The notes under the pieces were generated by a model, which had not been told where the DNA came from, searched no databases, and saw nothing but the letters and a program-made list of their open reading frames with translations. 64,000 nt of DNA from Rubripirellula reticaptiva (GTDB lineage Bacteria > Planctomycetota > Planctomycetia > Pirellulales > Pirellulaceae): positions 746,074 to 810,073 of the forward strand of contig NZ_SJPX01000006.1 in the NCBI RefSeq assembly GCF_007860175.1, read 5' to 3'. Of the stretch, positions 25,987-34,435 are shown in pieces. Every line of letters starts with the position of its first letter. The stretch's first letter is position 1. Both the position numbers and the translations under genes were made by a program.

Positions 25987-26319
25987 TCAAGGCAAGAATC
26001 GACTTTCAATGCATGCCATCAACGGAACCAGATGTGGCTCGGCGACCTGATAGTAAACGTTTCGGCCCTCACGCTGACTGACCAGAAAACCGCACCGCTG
26101 TAACAGTCTCAGTTGCTCGGATCCAACGTTGTCTTGAATCTGACAATCCTCGGCAATTTCGCCAACCGTGTATCGCCCGTGCAGCAATAACTGCACAATC
26201 CGCAACCGGACTGGGTGGGCAAGTGCTTTCAAACACTCAGCCGCAGCAGCAAAATCCTGGATCTGCCCTGGTGGCTTCGCTAGTTCATTTGATTTCATTT
26301 CTGCGTTCATGTCGTTCAC
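25987..26319 (-). CDS. ArsR/SmtB-family transcriptional regulator
   Basis: GTG 26319 or ATG 26310 start; 110 aa. Winged helix of the ArsR type: CLKALAHPVRLRIVQLLL, YTVGEIAEDCQIQDN, recognition helix GSEQLRLLQRCGFLV, and wing SQREGRNVYYQVAEP. There are four cysteines at ~29, 59, 76 and 103. It is the first gene of the minus-strand sulfur island, which codes for persulfide metabolism, so it may be a sulfide/persulfide sensor such as BigR/SqrR, where two cysteines form a tetrasulfide. The canonical pair cannot be aligned with confidence by eye. Autoregulation is suggested by the palindrome 21 bp upstream. Confidence 0.9.
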   Translation of the reverse strand: MNDMNAEMKSNELAKPPGQIQDFAAAAECLKALAHPVRLRIVQLLLHGRYTVGEIAEDCQIQDNVGSEQLRLLQRCGFLVSQREGRNVYYQVAEPHLVPLMACIESRFLP

Positions 26320-26339
26320 CCAAGCCTCGTCACAACATA

Positions 26340-26359
26340 ATATCGGAACCTAACGATAT
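26340..26359. promoter_or_regulatory. Predicted ArsR operator upstream of the arsR-like gene
   Basis: ATATCG-GAACCTAA-CGATAT: 6-bp perfect arms separated by 8 bp, 21 bp from the GTG of the ArsR gene. The word ATATCGGAACCT recurs once, upstream of the rhodanese-DUF2892 gene. This is typical of ArsR dimers binding 12-2-12-like imperfect palindromes over their own promoter. Confidence 0.6.
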
Positions 26360-26454
26360 GTCAATGAGTGTTTCTGCAAGTTTCTACCCTTTCAGATCCG
26401 TGAGCCGTCGCAGCCAGACAGCCAGTTTGCATTCACAGCAACGAGTGCAGCGCA

Positions 26455-26469
26455 GGACACAATCTGTCC
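26455..26469 (+). promoter_or_regulatory. Predicted enhancer (UAS) of the NtrC-like regulator, HK/RR operon
   Basis: GGACACAATCTGTCC is a near-perfect inverted repeat matching 13 of 15 bases of the enhancer-like palindrome at 34440-34454 upstream of the RND operon. It ends 74 bp before a sigma-54 promoter. A further TGTCC half-site lies at 26487-26491. Position and spacing fit a binding site for a bacterial enhancer-binding protein. Confidence 0.65.
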
Positions 26470-26542
26470 AACAGATGGAAAGTGGCTGTCCAAGAAAGCC
26501 ACCATCATCCACCTGTCTGCGTCAATGAAGCAAAAACGGCGG

Positions 26543-26558
26543 TGGCACAACTCTTGCT
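26543..26558 (+). promoter_or_regulatory. Sigma-54 promoter of the histidine kinase/response regulator operon
   Basis: TGGCAC-AACTC-TTGCT fits the sigma-54 consensus (TGGCACG-N4-TTGCW) with GG at -24 and GC at -12, twelve bases apart. It lies 60 bp before the kinase start at 26619 and 74 bp after the predicted enhancer. The regulator encoded by this operon is a sigma-54 activator, so autoregulation is expected. Confidence 0.75.
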
Positions 26559-26618
26559 TCCCCAACCTGGGTTGGAACCATCGACTGCGGTGATGTTCCT
26601 TTCCGATGGATTCGGCCT

Positions 26619-28145
26619 ATGGATATGGCGAGGCGCAAGATGTCTAACCCGTTGCTAAACTACGATCACACAAAACAACGGATCGCCACGAGCTTTTCGC
26701 AAGATGCTACTAGCCGTCCATTCTCGGGCTCTCCTTCACAGTTTAGACCACTGGCGTCGGAACCGCCCTTTCCGCGACTGTATCAGCTTTTGCTCATGAC
26801 GAATCGCATCTCAGCCCTCTCCACCATCCTGCGTTCACCGATGCGGATTCTTGGCTTGGTGCTGGTGCTTGTCTTCACGGCCGAGGTCGCCGTCATGCTT
26901 GTGCTGCCTCACGTGACACCTGCCATGCTTAGCGAACCAGTCGAAGCAATTGTCGACGCGATCCTGCTGACGCTCGTCTGCGCCCCAGTGCTTTGGTTAG
27001 TCATCATCGGCCCGCTTCGCCGTATCGCAATCCAGGAACACCAGCGCAGCGAGACGATCGTCGCGAACGCCGGCGAAAGCATTCTGACGTTCGGTCGTGA
27101 CGGGACCGTTTTATCTTGCAACCGAGCCGCCACTGAAATGTTCGACATCAATGCCGAAACGCTGATCGGTCGTTCCATCACGTCATTGGTTCCGGCACTT
27201 CCCGACATCCCAGATCAATTGCCGTCCGAGTTTCGCCTCGACGGAGTGCGAAGCGACGGCGAACAGTTTCCGCTGCAAATATCTGTCAGCGAGTATCCGT
27301 CGGAGTCGCAACAAACGCGGATTGCGATCGTTCGCGACCTGACCGATTCGCAAAAGTCCGAAAACGAACGAATTCTGATGGCTCGCAAAACGGAAGCTTT
27401 ACGTGCCCAGCAGATGACGACTCTCGCGCAACTCGCAACCGGCGTGGCTCACGAAATCCGCAACCCGCTGACGTCGATCAAAATGCTGATTCAAGTCAAT
27501 CGTGCAAAATTCGCGGATGAAGGACTGCCGACCGATGATTTGGAACTGGTCGAGCAAGAAATCCGTCGCATGGAGCGGTCGGTCAACAGTCTGCTAGATT
27601 ACGCCCGTCCCGAAACATCCGAATTCAAAAGATTCGCGATCCAAGAAGCAGTTCGCCGAACGGTGCAATTGATCGATGGACGTTGTCGAAATCAAAACGT
27701 CGAACTGGTCGTCACAGCGCCCGACGCAGCGGTTCCAGTCGAAGGCGATGCCGCTCAAATTCAACAACTGCTGTTGAACCTAGGTTTGAACGCGCTCGAT
27801 GCAATGCCCACTGGCGGAACTCTCAATCTGATCGTATCTGAAGTCGACGACCAAGTCGTCGTTTCGGTTTGCGACAGTGGCACAGGCATCAGTTCGAATG
27901 TGCTGGAAAAGCTGTTCACTCCATTCGTGACCAACAAAACCAATGGTATTGGCCTAGGCCTGGGCATTTGCCGCCGCATCGCCGACGCTCATCAAGGAAA
28001 ACTAACGGGTACGAACCAGGCCAGCGGCGGCGCCAAATTTCAGTTGACATTGCCGAGCGTGACGGAACATTCTGCGCCCAACCAATCGAAACCCGACTAC
28101 GACCCGCTTGGTCACTCTCAGGAACCACCATGCAAAGCCTGTTAG
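26619..28145 (+). CDS. PAS-containing membrane histidine kinase (NtrB-like)
   Basis: Starts at ATG 26619 or ATG 26640, both downstream of the sigma-54 promoter. 508 aa. Two TM helices (~77-97 and ~111-132) enclose only about 13 residues, so there is no real periplasmic sensor domain. A PAS domain follows (~146-245; AGESILTFGRDGTVLSCNRA). The HisKA domain contains GVAHEIRNPLTSIKML with the phosphorylated His278, and the ATPase domain has N box (NLGLNALDAM), G1 (CDSGTGIS), F box (LFTPFVTNK) and G2 (GIGLGLGICRRI). Genes for kinase and response regulator overlap by 16 bp. Stimulus unknown; it must act through the membrane or the PAS domain. Confidence 0.93.
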   Translation: MDMARRKMSNPLLNYDHTKQRIATSFSQDATSRPFSGSPSQFRPLASEPPFPRLYQLLLMTNRISALSTILRSPMRILGLVLVLVFTAEVAVMLVLPHVTPAMLSEPVEAIVDAILLTLVCAPVLWLVIIGPLRRIAIQEHQRSETIVANAGESILTFGRDGTVLSCNRAATEMFDINAETLIGRSITSLVPALPDIPDQLPSEFRLDGVRSDGEQFPLQISVSEYPSESQQTRIAIVRDLTDSQKSENERILMARKTEALRAQQMTTLAQLATGVAHEIRNPLTSIKMLIQVNRAKFADEGLPTDDLELVEQEIRRMERSVNSLLDYARPETSEFKRFAIQEAVRRTVQLIDGRCRNQNVELVVTAPDAAVPVEGDAAQIQQLLLNLGLNALDAMPTGGTLNLIVSEVDDQVVVSVCDSGTGISSNVLEKLFTPFVTNKTNGIGLGLGICRRIADAHQGKLTGTNQASGGAKFQLTLPSVTEHSAPNQSKPDYDPLGHSQEPPCKAC

Positions 28146-29542
28146 TCATTGATGACGAACCATCGATTTTGAAAGCGTTCGAGCGTGCTTTTTCCAGCGA
28201 AACGACTACGGTACTAACGGCCAAAAACGCGGCGGATGGGGAAGCGGTTTTTGCTAAGTCCAAGCCCGACGTCGTCGTGATTGATCTGAGTCTACCCGAC
28301 ACATCGGGACTGGAATGCTTCAAACGTCTACGCGAGATGGACGCTCGTGTTCCTGTGATTTTCATCACGGGCCATGGCACCGTTGAATCGGCGATCGAGG
28401 CGACCAAGCTTGGTGCGTACGACTACCTGTTCAAACCGCTTGAACTCGACGAGATGCGGACGCTGTTGGACAAGGCACTGAATCTTAGCCGTATGGTGCG
28501 CGTTCAACCGATGTTGGCCGACGAAGAAGACACCGTCGCCGATGCAATCGTCGGTCGTTGTAAAGCGATGAAAGAAGTTTACAAAGCGATCGGTCGCGTA
28601 GCCTCACAGAATCTGACGGTATTGTTACTCGGCGAGAGCGGTACCGGCAAAGAAGTCGTCGCCCAAGCGATCTACCACCACAGCGCACGATCGACCGGTC
28701 CGTTTCAAGCGATCAACTGCGCGGCGATCCCCGACGCGTTATTAGAAAGCGAGATTTTCGGTCACGAAAAGGGTGCGTTCACCGACGCCCATCGTCAACG
28801 AATCGGAAAACTAGAACAGGCCGACAAAGGCACGTTGTTCTTGGATGAAGTCGGCGATATGTCGCCAATGACCCAGGCAAAATTGTTAAGAGTGTTGCAA
28901 GACCAAACCTTCGAACGTGTCGGCGGCAACACACCGATCAAAGTCGATGCCCGCATCATCGCGGCGACGAATCACAACCTAAAACAGCTCGTATCCGAAG
29001 GTCTGTTTCGATCCGATTTGTACTTTCGACTTAGCGTCGTGACGATCCAGTTACCACCGCTGCGTGAACGCGAAGATGACTTGCGAGTGCTGTCGGAATA
29101 TTTCCTTCGGAAGTACAGTAACGAGTTCGGGAAAGACATCCGCTCGCTCGCACCTGAAACACTGGAACTGCTGCACCAATACCATTGGCCTGGCAATGTG
29201 CGCGAGCTCGAAAGCGTGATGAAGCAATCCCTCCTGACGGCGCGCGGCAACATTTTGCTGCCAGAGTTTGTTCCGCCTCTATCGGATCAATCAAACAATC
29301 TCGCCGGTGGAAAAAATGACGGTGAGTATCTTACCGAAGCGTTCATTGCCGAGCGTTTGGAATCAGGGAGCGATAACTTACACGCCGAAGCAATCGCGAA
29401 GGCCGAGCATCAGCTTCTACGTCAAGTACTTCACAACACCGCGGGCAACCAACTGAAGGCTGCCAAGATCCTCGGCATCTCGCGAGTCACGCTGCGAAGC
29501 AAACTGAAGTCTCTTGGCATCGAAGCAAGTGATTTCTCCTAG
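28130..29542 (+). CDS. Sigma-54-dependent response regulator (NtrC family)
   Basis: ATG 28130 lies inside the end of the kinase gene; a longer frame from 27869 is only the shadow of the kinase. 470 aa with the three NtrC-family domains: receiver (~1-115; phospho-acceptor Asp52 in VIDLSLPD), AAA+ (~140-375) with Walker A LGESGTGKE, GAFTDA in the sigma-54 contact loop (215-220), LFLDEVGD Walker B and PLRERE, and a C-terminal Fis-type HTH (NQLKAAKILGISRVTLRSKL). GAFTDA differs from the commonest GAFTGA, but variants with Asp occur in functional activators. Likely binds the palindromes at 26455 and 34436. Confidence 0.94.
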   Translation: MQSLLVIDDEPSILKAFERAFSSETTTVLTAKNAADGEAVFAKSKPDVVVIDLSLPDTSGLECFKRLREMDARVPVIFITGHGTVESAIEATKLGAYDYLFKPLELDEMRTLLDKALNLSRMVRVQPMLADEEDTVADAIVGRCKAMKEVYKAIGRVASQNLTVLLLGESGTGKEVVAQAIYHHSARSTGPFQAINCAAIPDALLESEIFGHEKGAFTDAHRQRIGKLEQADKGTLFLDEVGDMSPMTQAKLLRVLQDQTFERVGGNTPIKVDARIIAATNHNLKQLVSEGLFRSDLYFRLSVVTIQLPPLREREDDLRVLSEYFLRKYSNEFGKDIRSLAPETLELLHQYHWPGNVRELESVMKQSLLTARGNILLPEFVPPLSDQSNNLAGGKNDGEYLTEAFIAERLESGSDNLHAEAIAKAEHQLLRQVLHNTAGNQLKAAKILGISRVTLRSKLKSLGIEASDFS

Positions 29543-29565
29543 CATCGTCACCAGATTCCGATTTA

Positions 29566-32500
29566 TTAGTGCAATGTTGGCTCAGGCTCGCCATGATGCG
29601 TTAACTTGATTTGTTGCAAGCCGCGTGCGAACCAAGGGTAAACGCAAGGCACGAACAACGAAGTCAACAGGGTCGACGTGATCAGTCCGCCGATCACGAC
29701 AGTCGCAAGGGGGCGCTGCATCTCGGCACCGTCACTTGTTGAAAGTGCCATCGGCAGGAACCCGAGACTCGCAACCAATGCGGTCATCAACACCGGTCGC
29801 AAACGAACCAACGCAGTCTCGTGAGCCACCAAACCGAGCGGCATGCCGGTTTCTCGCAGATGTTCTGCAGCACTGACCCAAACCAAACCGTTCAGCACCG
29901 CAACGCCGAACAGTGCAATGAAGCCGACCCCAGCAGAAATACTGAACGGCATCTCACGAAGGTACAACGCGATGACTCCACCGGATGCCGCCATTGGAAC
30001 GGCCAGGAAGATCAGGAATGCTAGCCGCATCGATCCGAGGCTGGTGTGAAGCAACAACATGATGACGACCAGCACGATCGGCGTGATGATGGCAAGTCGT
30101 CGGCTAGCGGATTGCAAGTTTTCGAAGTCACCACCCCAGCGGATTTCGTATCCGGGCGGGAGTTCGACTTTGGCGGGAATCACTCGCTGAGCCTCGGTGA
30201 CAAAAGTCGCCACATCGCGTCCCCGCACGTTCGCGGAAATGAACGTCCGACGGCGATTGCCTTCGTGTTCGATCGTTGGCGGCGTTTCTTCTAGACGAAT
30301 TTCGGCGAGTTCTTTTAATGGCACCGCTTTTCCGTTCGAGTCCGCAACGGGAACCTGTTCTAGCAGCGATAAGTTTTCACGCCATCGCTGGGGAACTCGC
30401 ACCATGATCGGATAGCGAGTTCGCCCCTCATAAATCTGGCCAACCTGATGTCCACCCAGCGATGAAACGACATCCAAAACAACTTGCGCATCGATTCCAT
30501 ACTGAGCAAGTGCCTTGGGCTTGGTTTGAATCGTCAAAGTCGACAAATTGGCTTGATAGTCTGCCTTCACATCGACAGCCCCCGGGATCGACCGCAAAGC
30601 AGCTTCGATCTCTTTGCCCTTGGCACCAAGAACTTCCATGTCATCGCCATACAACAGGACCGCAACATCGGCTTTCACACCAGCAACCAATTCGTCCACT
30701 CGCATCTCGATCGGTTGTGTGAATCCGAACGCGACACCCGGAACATTGGCGTTCAGCTCATCCGACATCTGCTCGATCAATTCATCGCGAGTCTTCTGGA
30801 CCGGCCACTCGCCGATGGGATTCAGCAGCACCCAAACATCGGTCTGGTGCACGCCCATCACATCGTTGGCGATTTCTGGCCGGCCAGTTTTCGAGAAAAC
30901 AGTTTGAACTTCGGGATACTTTTTCAAAATGGATTCGATCTGGGTCGACATCTCAATCGAACCTTCGAGCGTTGCACTGGGCAGTCGCGACGCTTCGACC
31001 AACAAATCGCCCTCTTCTAAGCGAGGCATGAATTCCGCCCCCAAATTCGCGGCCATCGGCAAACTGATCGCAAACAAAGTCAGCGCCGTCCCGATCGTGA
31101 CGACAGGATGCTTGATCGCTCGTGTGACAATGGGTTCATAGAACCATTTGACAATCCGAACCACGAACACATCCTTCTCGCTCATCTTTTTCGGCAAAAA
31201 GATCGATGCCATCGCCGGCATGAATGACAGCGACAGAATCATCGAACCGCCCAGTGCAAACAGGACAGTTAGCGCCATCGGTCGAAACAGTTTGCCTTCG
31301 GTGCCCTCGAGCAACAAGATTGGCAGAAACACAACCGCGATAATCAGTTCGCCAAACATCGTTGGCTTGCGAACTTCCACCGCGGCATCGCGAATGATGT
31401 CTTCGTGTTTGGTGTCACCGTTATCGTGCGAAAGCTTACGAATGCAGTTCTCGACCATGATGACGCTGCTGTCGACGATCAACCCAAAGTCGATTGCTCC
31501 TAAACTCATCAAACTAGCCGTCACGCCGGACGCCAACATCACGTTGGTCGCAAACAACATCGAAAGCGGAATCGCCAGCGCGACGATGATGCCTGCACGC
31601 AGGTTACCGAGCATCAGCAACAGCACGATGATCACCAACATGCCACCTTCGGTCAGGTTGGTTAGCACAGTTTTTAGCGTGCGGCCAATCAGCGCCGCCC
31701 GGTCATAGGTAACCTCGAGTCGCACTCCATCGGGCAAAGTCGTTTCGATCTCTTTGAGCCGTTCTTTGGCCGCAGTTACAACCTCGCGTGAGTTCTCGCC
31801 GATCAACATCATGACTAGCCCCGTCACGATTTCGCCACGACCATCGCGCGTAACCGCCCCCTGGCGCGTCATCGGTTCAATGCTGACTTTTGCGATATCG
31901 CGAACAAGAATCGGGTTACCGTCGGGTTCGCGGCGAATGACAACGGATTCGATATCTTCAGCAGAGGTCAACAGCGAGACACCGCGAATGAAACGCTGTT
32001 CGCCGTGGTGAATGACGTACCCGCCGCCGGACGTGTTGTTATTGTTTTCTAGCCGAGAGAACAACAAATCCATTGGGATGCCATAGCTAGTCATCCGATC
32101 GGGATCCGGTTGAACTTCGAACGTTTTATAGTAGCCGCCGTGAGTATTGATTTCAGTCACGCCGGAAACCTGACGTAGACGTGGCGAGATATCCCACTCC
32201 AACATGGTGCGCAACTCCATCGGAGTGTGCTTGTCGCTACGAACTTCGAATTGCAGAATCTCGCCGAGCGCAGTGGTCAGCGGGCCAACCGCGGGTGTTC
32301 CATATCCGGCCGGAATCACCGCCGCAGCATCGGGCAAACGTTCGGCGACTAACTGGCGTGCCCGATAGATATCGGTGCCTTCTTCGAACACGATCGTGAC
32401 GACCGAGATACCGAACTTGGAAACGCTGCGAAGCTCCTCGACGTCGGGCAAACCGCCCATCGTGTTTTCGACTGGGTATGTGACATAACGTTCAACTTCG

Positions 32501-32676
32501 ACCGGCGACAAAGACCCCGCGTCGGTGACCACTTGCACCTGAACGTTGGTCATATCGGGCACGGCGTCGATCGGCAACTTGAGCGCCGAATACATCCCGG
32601 CACCGGCCATCAGCAACGTCAAGATGATGACGAGGCCTCGATTGACGACCGAAAATTCAATGATTTTGGTAAGCAT
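29566..32676 (-). CDS. Heavy-metal efflux RND transporter (CzcA/CusA family)
   Basis: 1036 aa, the usual length. First TM helix at the N-terminus (NRGLVIILTLLMAGAG), then pore domain, TM2-6 (GGMLVIIVLLLMLGNLRAGIIV...), second pore domain, and TM8-12 (VLVVIMLLLHTSLGSMRLAFLIF...). In TM4 the sequence GAIDFGLIVDSSVIMVEN keeps the Asp residues of the CzcA-type proton relay rather than the CusA-type sequence, so divalent cations (Zn, Co, Cd, Ni) are more likely than Cu/Ag. It pumps metal from periplasm or inner-membrane leaflet outward. Co-transcribed with the adaptor (gap 89 bp). No outer-membrane factor gene adjoins it. Convergent with the NtrC-like gene, ending 23 bp apart. Confidence 0.95.
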   Translation of the reverse strand: MLTKIIEFSVVNRGLVIILTLLMAGAGMYSALKLPIDAVPDMTNVQVQVVTDAGSLSPVEVERYVTYPVENTMGGLPDVEELRSVSKFGISVVTIVFEEGTDIYRARQLVAERLPDAAAVIPAGYGTPAVGPLTTALGEILQFEVRSDKHTPMELRTMLEWDISPRLRQVSGVTEINTHGGYYKTFEVQPDPDRMTSYGIPMDLLFSRLENNNNTSGGGYVIHHGEQRFIRGVSLLTSAEDIESVVIRREPDGNPILVRDIAKVSIEPMTRQGAVTRDGRGEIVTGLVMMLIGENSREVVTAAKERLKEIETTLPDGVRLEVTYDRAALIGRTLKTVLTNLTEGGMLVIIVLLLMLGNLRAGIIVALAIPLSMLFATNVMLASGVTASLMSLGAIDFGLIVDSSVIMVENCIRKLSHDNGDTKHEDIIRDAAVEVRKPTMFGELIIAVVFLPILLLEGTEGKLFRPMALTVLFALGGSMILSLSFMPAMASIFLPKKMSEKDVFVVRIVKWFYEPIVTRAIKHPVVTIGTALTLFAISLPMAANLGAEFMPRLEEGDLLVEASRLPSATLEGSIEMSTQIESILKKYPEVQTVFSKTGRPEIANDVMGVHQTDVWVLLNPIGEWPVQKTRDELIEQMSDELNANVPGVAFGFTQPIEMRVDELVAGVKADVAVLLYGDDMEVLGAKGKEIEAALRSIPGAVDVKADYQANLSTLTIQTKPKALAQYGIDAQVVLDVVSSLGGHQVGQIYEGRTRYPIMVRVPQRWRENLSLLEQVPVADSNGKAVPLKELAEIRLEETPPTIEHEGNRRRTFISANVRGRDVATFVTEAQRVIPAKVELPPGYEIRWGGDFENLQSASRRLAIITPIVLVVIMLLLHTSLGSMRLAFLIFLAVPMAASGGVIALYLREMPFSISAGVGFIALFGVAVLNGLVWVSAAEHLRETGMPLGLVAHETALVRLRPVLMTALVASLGFLPMALSTSDGAEMQRPLATVVIGGLITSTLLTSLFVPCVYPWFARGLQQIKLTHHGEPEPTLH

Positions 32677-32765
32677 GATGAATTTCTAGTAGGTAGCCGC
32701 GACGTTGACGGCTGGATGAAGGGCAGGGGAGATAGGAAAACCGAACGCAGTGGGTTCGGTTGCGT

Positions 32766-34286
32766 CTACTCGCCTTCGCCCTGCAAAAGAAGTTCGGATT
32801 TCAACAAGAAAGCACCTTTCGTGACCACTGCCAGGCCTGGCTGAAGACCGTTGGTGACTTCGATCCAGTCGTCTGACACATGTCCCGTCGATACATCAAC
32901 TCGCTTGAATGTTCCGCCGCCTTCATCAACGAACACAAACGACTGGTTTTCGTGTTGCACCACTGATTCTGGTTTCACCGACAATGCTTCGCGGGCATCG
33001 CCGATCGGAATGGTCACGCGAACGAACATTCCCGGACGCAAAAGGCCTTCGCTGTTTTCGATCTTCGCAACCAAGGGAACTGAATTCGTGTCCGCTTGCA
33101 CCTCGCGTCCGAAATATCGAATCTGAGCTTCGAAGACACGATCGTCGAGGGCGGGCACTAATACCGAGACGGCTGTGCCTTGATCAAGCGAAACCGCCGA
33201 CCAATCGCTTTCACGAATGCTGGCTGCGACATAGAGCGAATCGGTGTTGGCAAGCACAATCAGCGAATCACCTCGACTGACTCGCTCGTCATTGGCGAAA
33301 GCACGTGATTCGACAGACCCAGCAAATGGGGCCCGCACTTCAAGTCGCGAAAGAGCCTCTTCGTTACTCAAAACGGCCGTCGCACGGTCTTCTTTGTAAC
33401 CGAGCAAGGTTTCGACCGATTGCCAGGCAAGATTCAATTGACGATCGGCTTCCGACAGCTTTGCCTCCGCGTTGAGTTTTGCTTGGTTGGCCGCAAAGGT
33501 TGCTTGGTCGCGAGCGGTCCGAAACTCGGTTTCTGCCATTTGACGCTCAGCTTGTCGTTCACGAACCGACCGACCAGAAACAGACCCTGAATTGGCGAGC
33601 GGCTCGATCATGTCGAGCAGTTCCGACGACAATTGCATCTTGGCATAGGAAGACAATATCCCTTGACGATAGCTACCAAGGGTTCGATTGCTAAACGCGT
33701 TCTCGATCTCATCAACCGACACCCCTTGGTCGAGCATTGCTGACATTTGTTCGAGATTCTTCGCCAACGAGAGTTCTCGTTGAAACAGTTGCTCAGCGAT
33801 CTCGCGTTGGTTTTGACGTTTCAGAATTTCCGCGCGAGCTTGTCCAATTTCGGGACTGCGGAGCACTGCAAGCAACTGACCGCTTTCGACATGTTCCCCA
33901 GGCGTGACGAACACCTCGGCAAGGATGCCGTCCATTGGCGCCTTAACGTCCACGTGCCTGGTTTCGTCGTAACGAATCCGCCCCGGTATTGTGTGAACAT
34001 GCTTGACAACCTGCATTTGAGCCGGAACCGTTTCAAACTTTGCGGCCTTGATCTTGCCGGCCGGCAACGTCAGTGAATCGGGGATCGCGACTTCTTCCGC
34101 CACCGATTCCTCGACTTCAGATTGGCCGCCTGTGTTGATCTCGTGAACGGCCAACCAACCGCCCCCCATGACGGCTAGCACGAACAGCGTCGGAGCGACT
34201 TTGGCGATCGCACCCAAAAATCCGCGCTGGGATTCGGCGGATTGTTGCGATACGGTTTCTTGCGGTACGGAAGGAGCGTTGGGCAT
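32766..34286 (-). CDS. Heavy-metal RND periplasmic adaptor (CzcB/CusB type)
   Basis: ATG 34286 (an in-frame TTG stands one codon upstream). 506 aa. Single N-terminal TM helix (TLFVLAVMGGGWLAV), then barrel-sandwich half (KHVHTIPGRIRYDETRHVDVKAP, MDGILAEVFVTPGEHVESGQ), a long alpha-helical hairpin (~residues 150-300), return beta strands (VRAPFAGSVESRAFANDERVSRGD) and membrane-proximal beta domain (VSTGHVSDDWIEVTNGLQPGL). First gene of the RND operon, downstream of the sigma-54 promoter at 34338-34353. Links the RND pump to an outer-membrane channel, which is not in this window. Confidence 0.92.
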   Translation of the reverse strand: MPNAPSVPQETVSQQSAESQRGFLGAIAKVAPTLFVLAVMGGGWLAVHEINTGGQSEVEESVAEEVAIPDSLTLPAGKIKAAKFETVPAQMQVVKHVHTIPGRIRYDETRHVDVKAPMDGILAEVFVTPGEHVESGQLLAVLRSPEIGQARAEILKRQNQREIAEQLFQRELSLAKNLEQMSAMLDQGVSVDEIENAFSNRTLGSYRQGILSSYAKMQLSSELLDMIEPLANSGSVSGRSVRERQAERQMAETEFRTARDQATFAANQAKLNAEAKLSEADRQLNLAWQSVETLLGYKEDRATAVLSNEEALSRLEVRAPFAGSVESRAFANDERVSRGDSLIVLANTDSLYVAASIRESDWSAVSLDQGTAVSVLVPALDDRVFEAQIRYFGREVQADTNSVPLVAKIENSEGLLRPGMFVRVTIPIGDAREALSVKPESVVQHENQSFVFVDEGGGTFKRVDVSTGHVSDDWIEVTNGLQPGLAVVTKGAFLLKSELLLQGEGE

Positions 34287-34337
34287 CAAGAATCGCTGCG
34301 TAAAAGGTGATCGAAATCAGTTCCGAGTCACTTACCT

Positions 34338-34353
34338 AGCACGATTCGTGCCA
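34338..34353 (-). promoter_or_regulatory. Sigma-54 promoter of the RND efflux operon
   Basis: On the minus strand the sequence reads TGGCACG-AATC-GTGCT: a perfect -24 box with GG, and a -12 element matching TTGCW except for the first T (G), keeping the key GC. Spacing is exact. It lies 52 bp before the adaptor ATG. The predicted enhancer palindrome is 82 bp upstream of the promoter. Confidence 0.7.
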
Positions 34354-34435
34354 TCGCCAAAAAACCCCTGTTTTTGCGACGTTTGGACCAACGGAGCGTC
34401 GCCGTCGACCCAAAAGAGAAAGAGTTTCACCACCG

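Noticed and set aside
28345-28790. GAFTDA in the NtrC-like regulator as a sign that it cannot contact sigma-54
   Set aside because: GAFTDA is found in functional sigma-54 activators, all other motifs are complete, and two sigma-54 promoters lie nearby.
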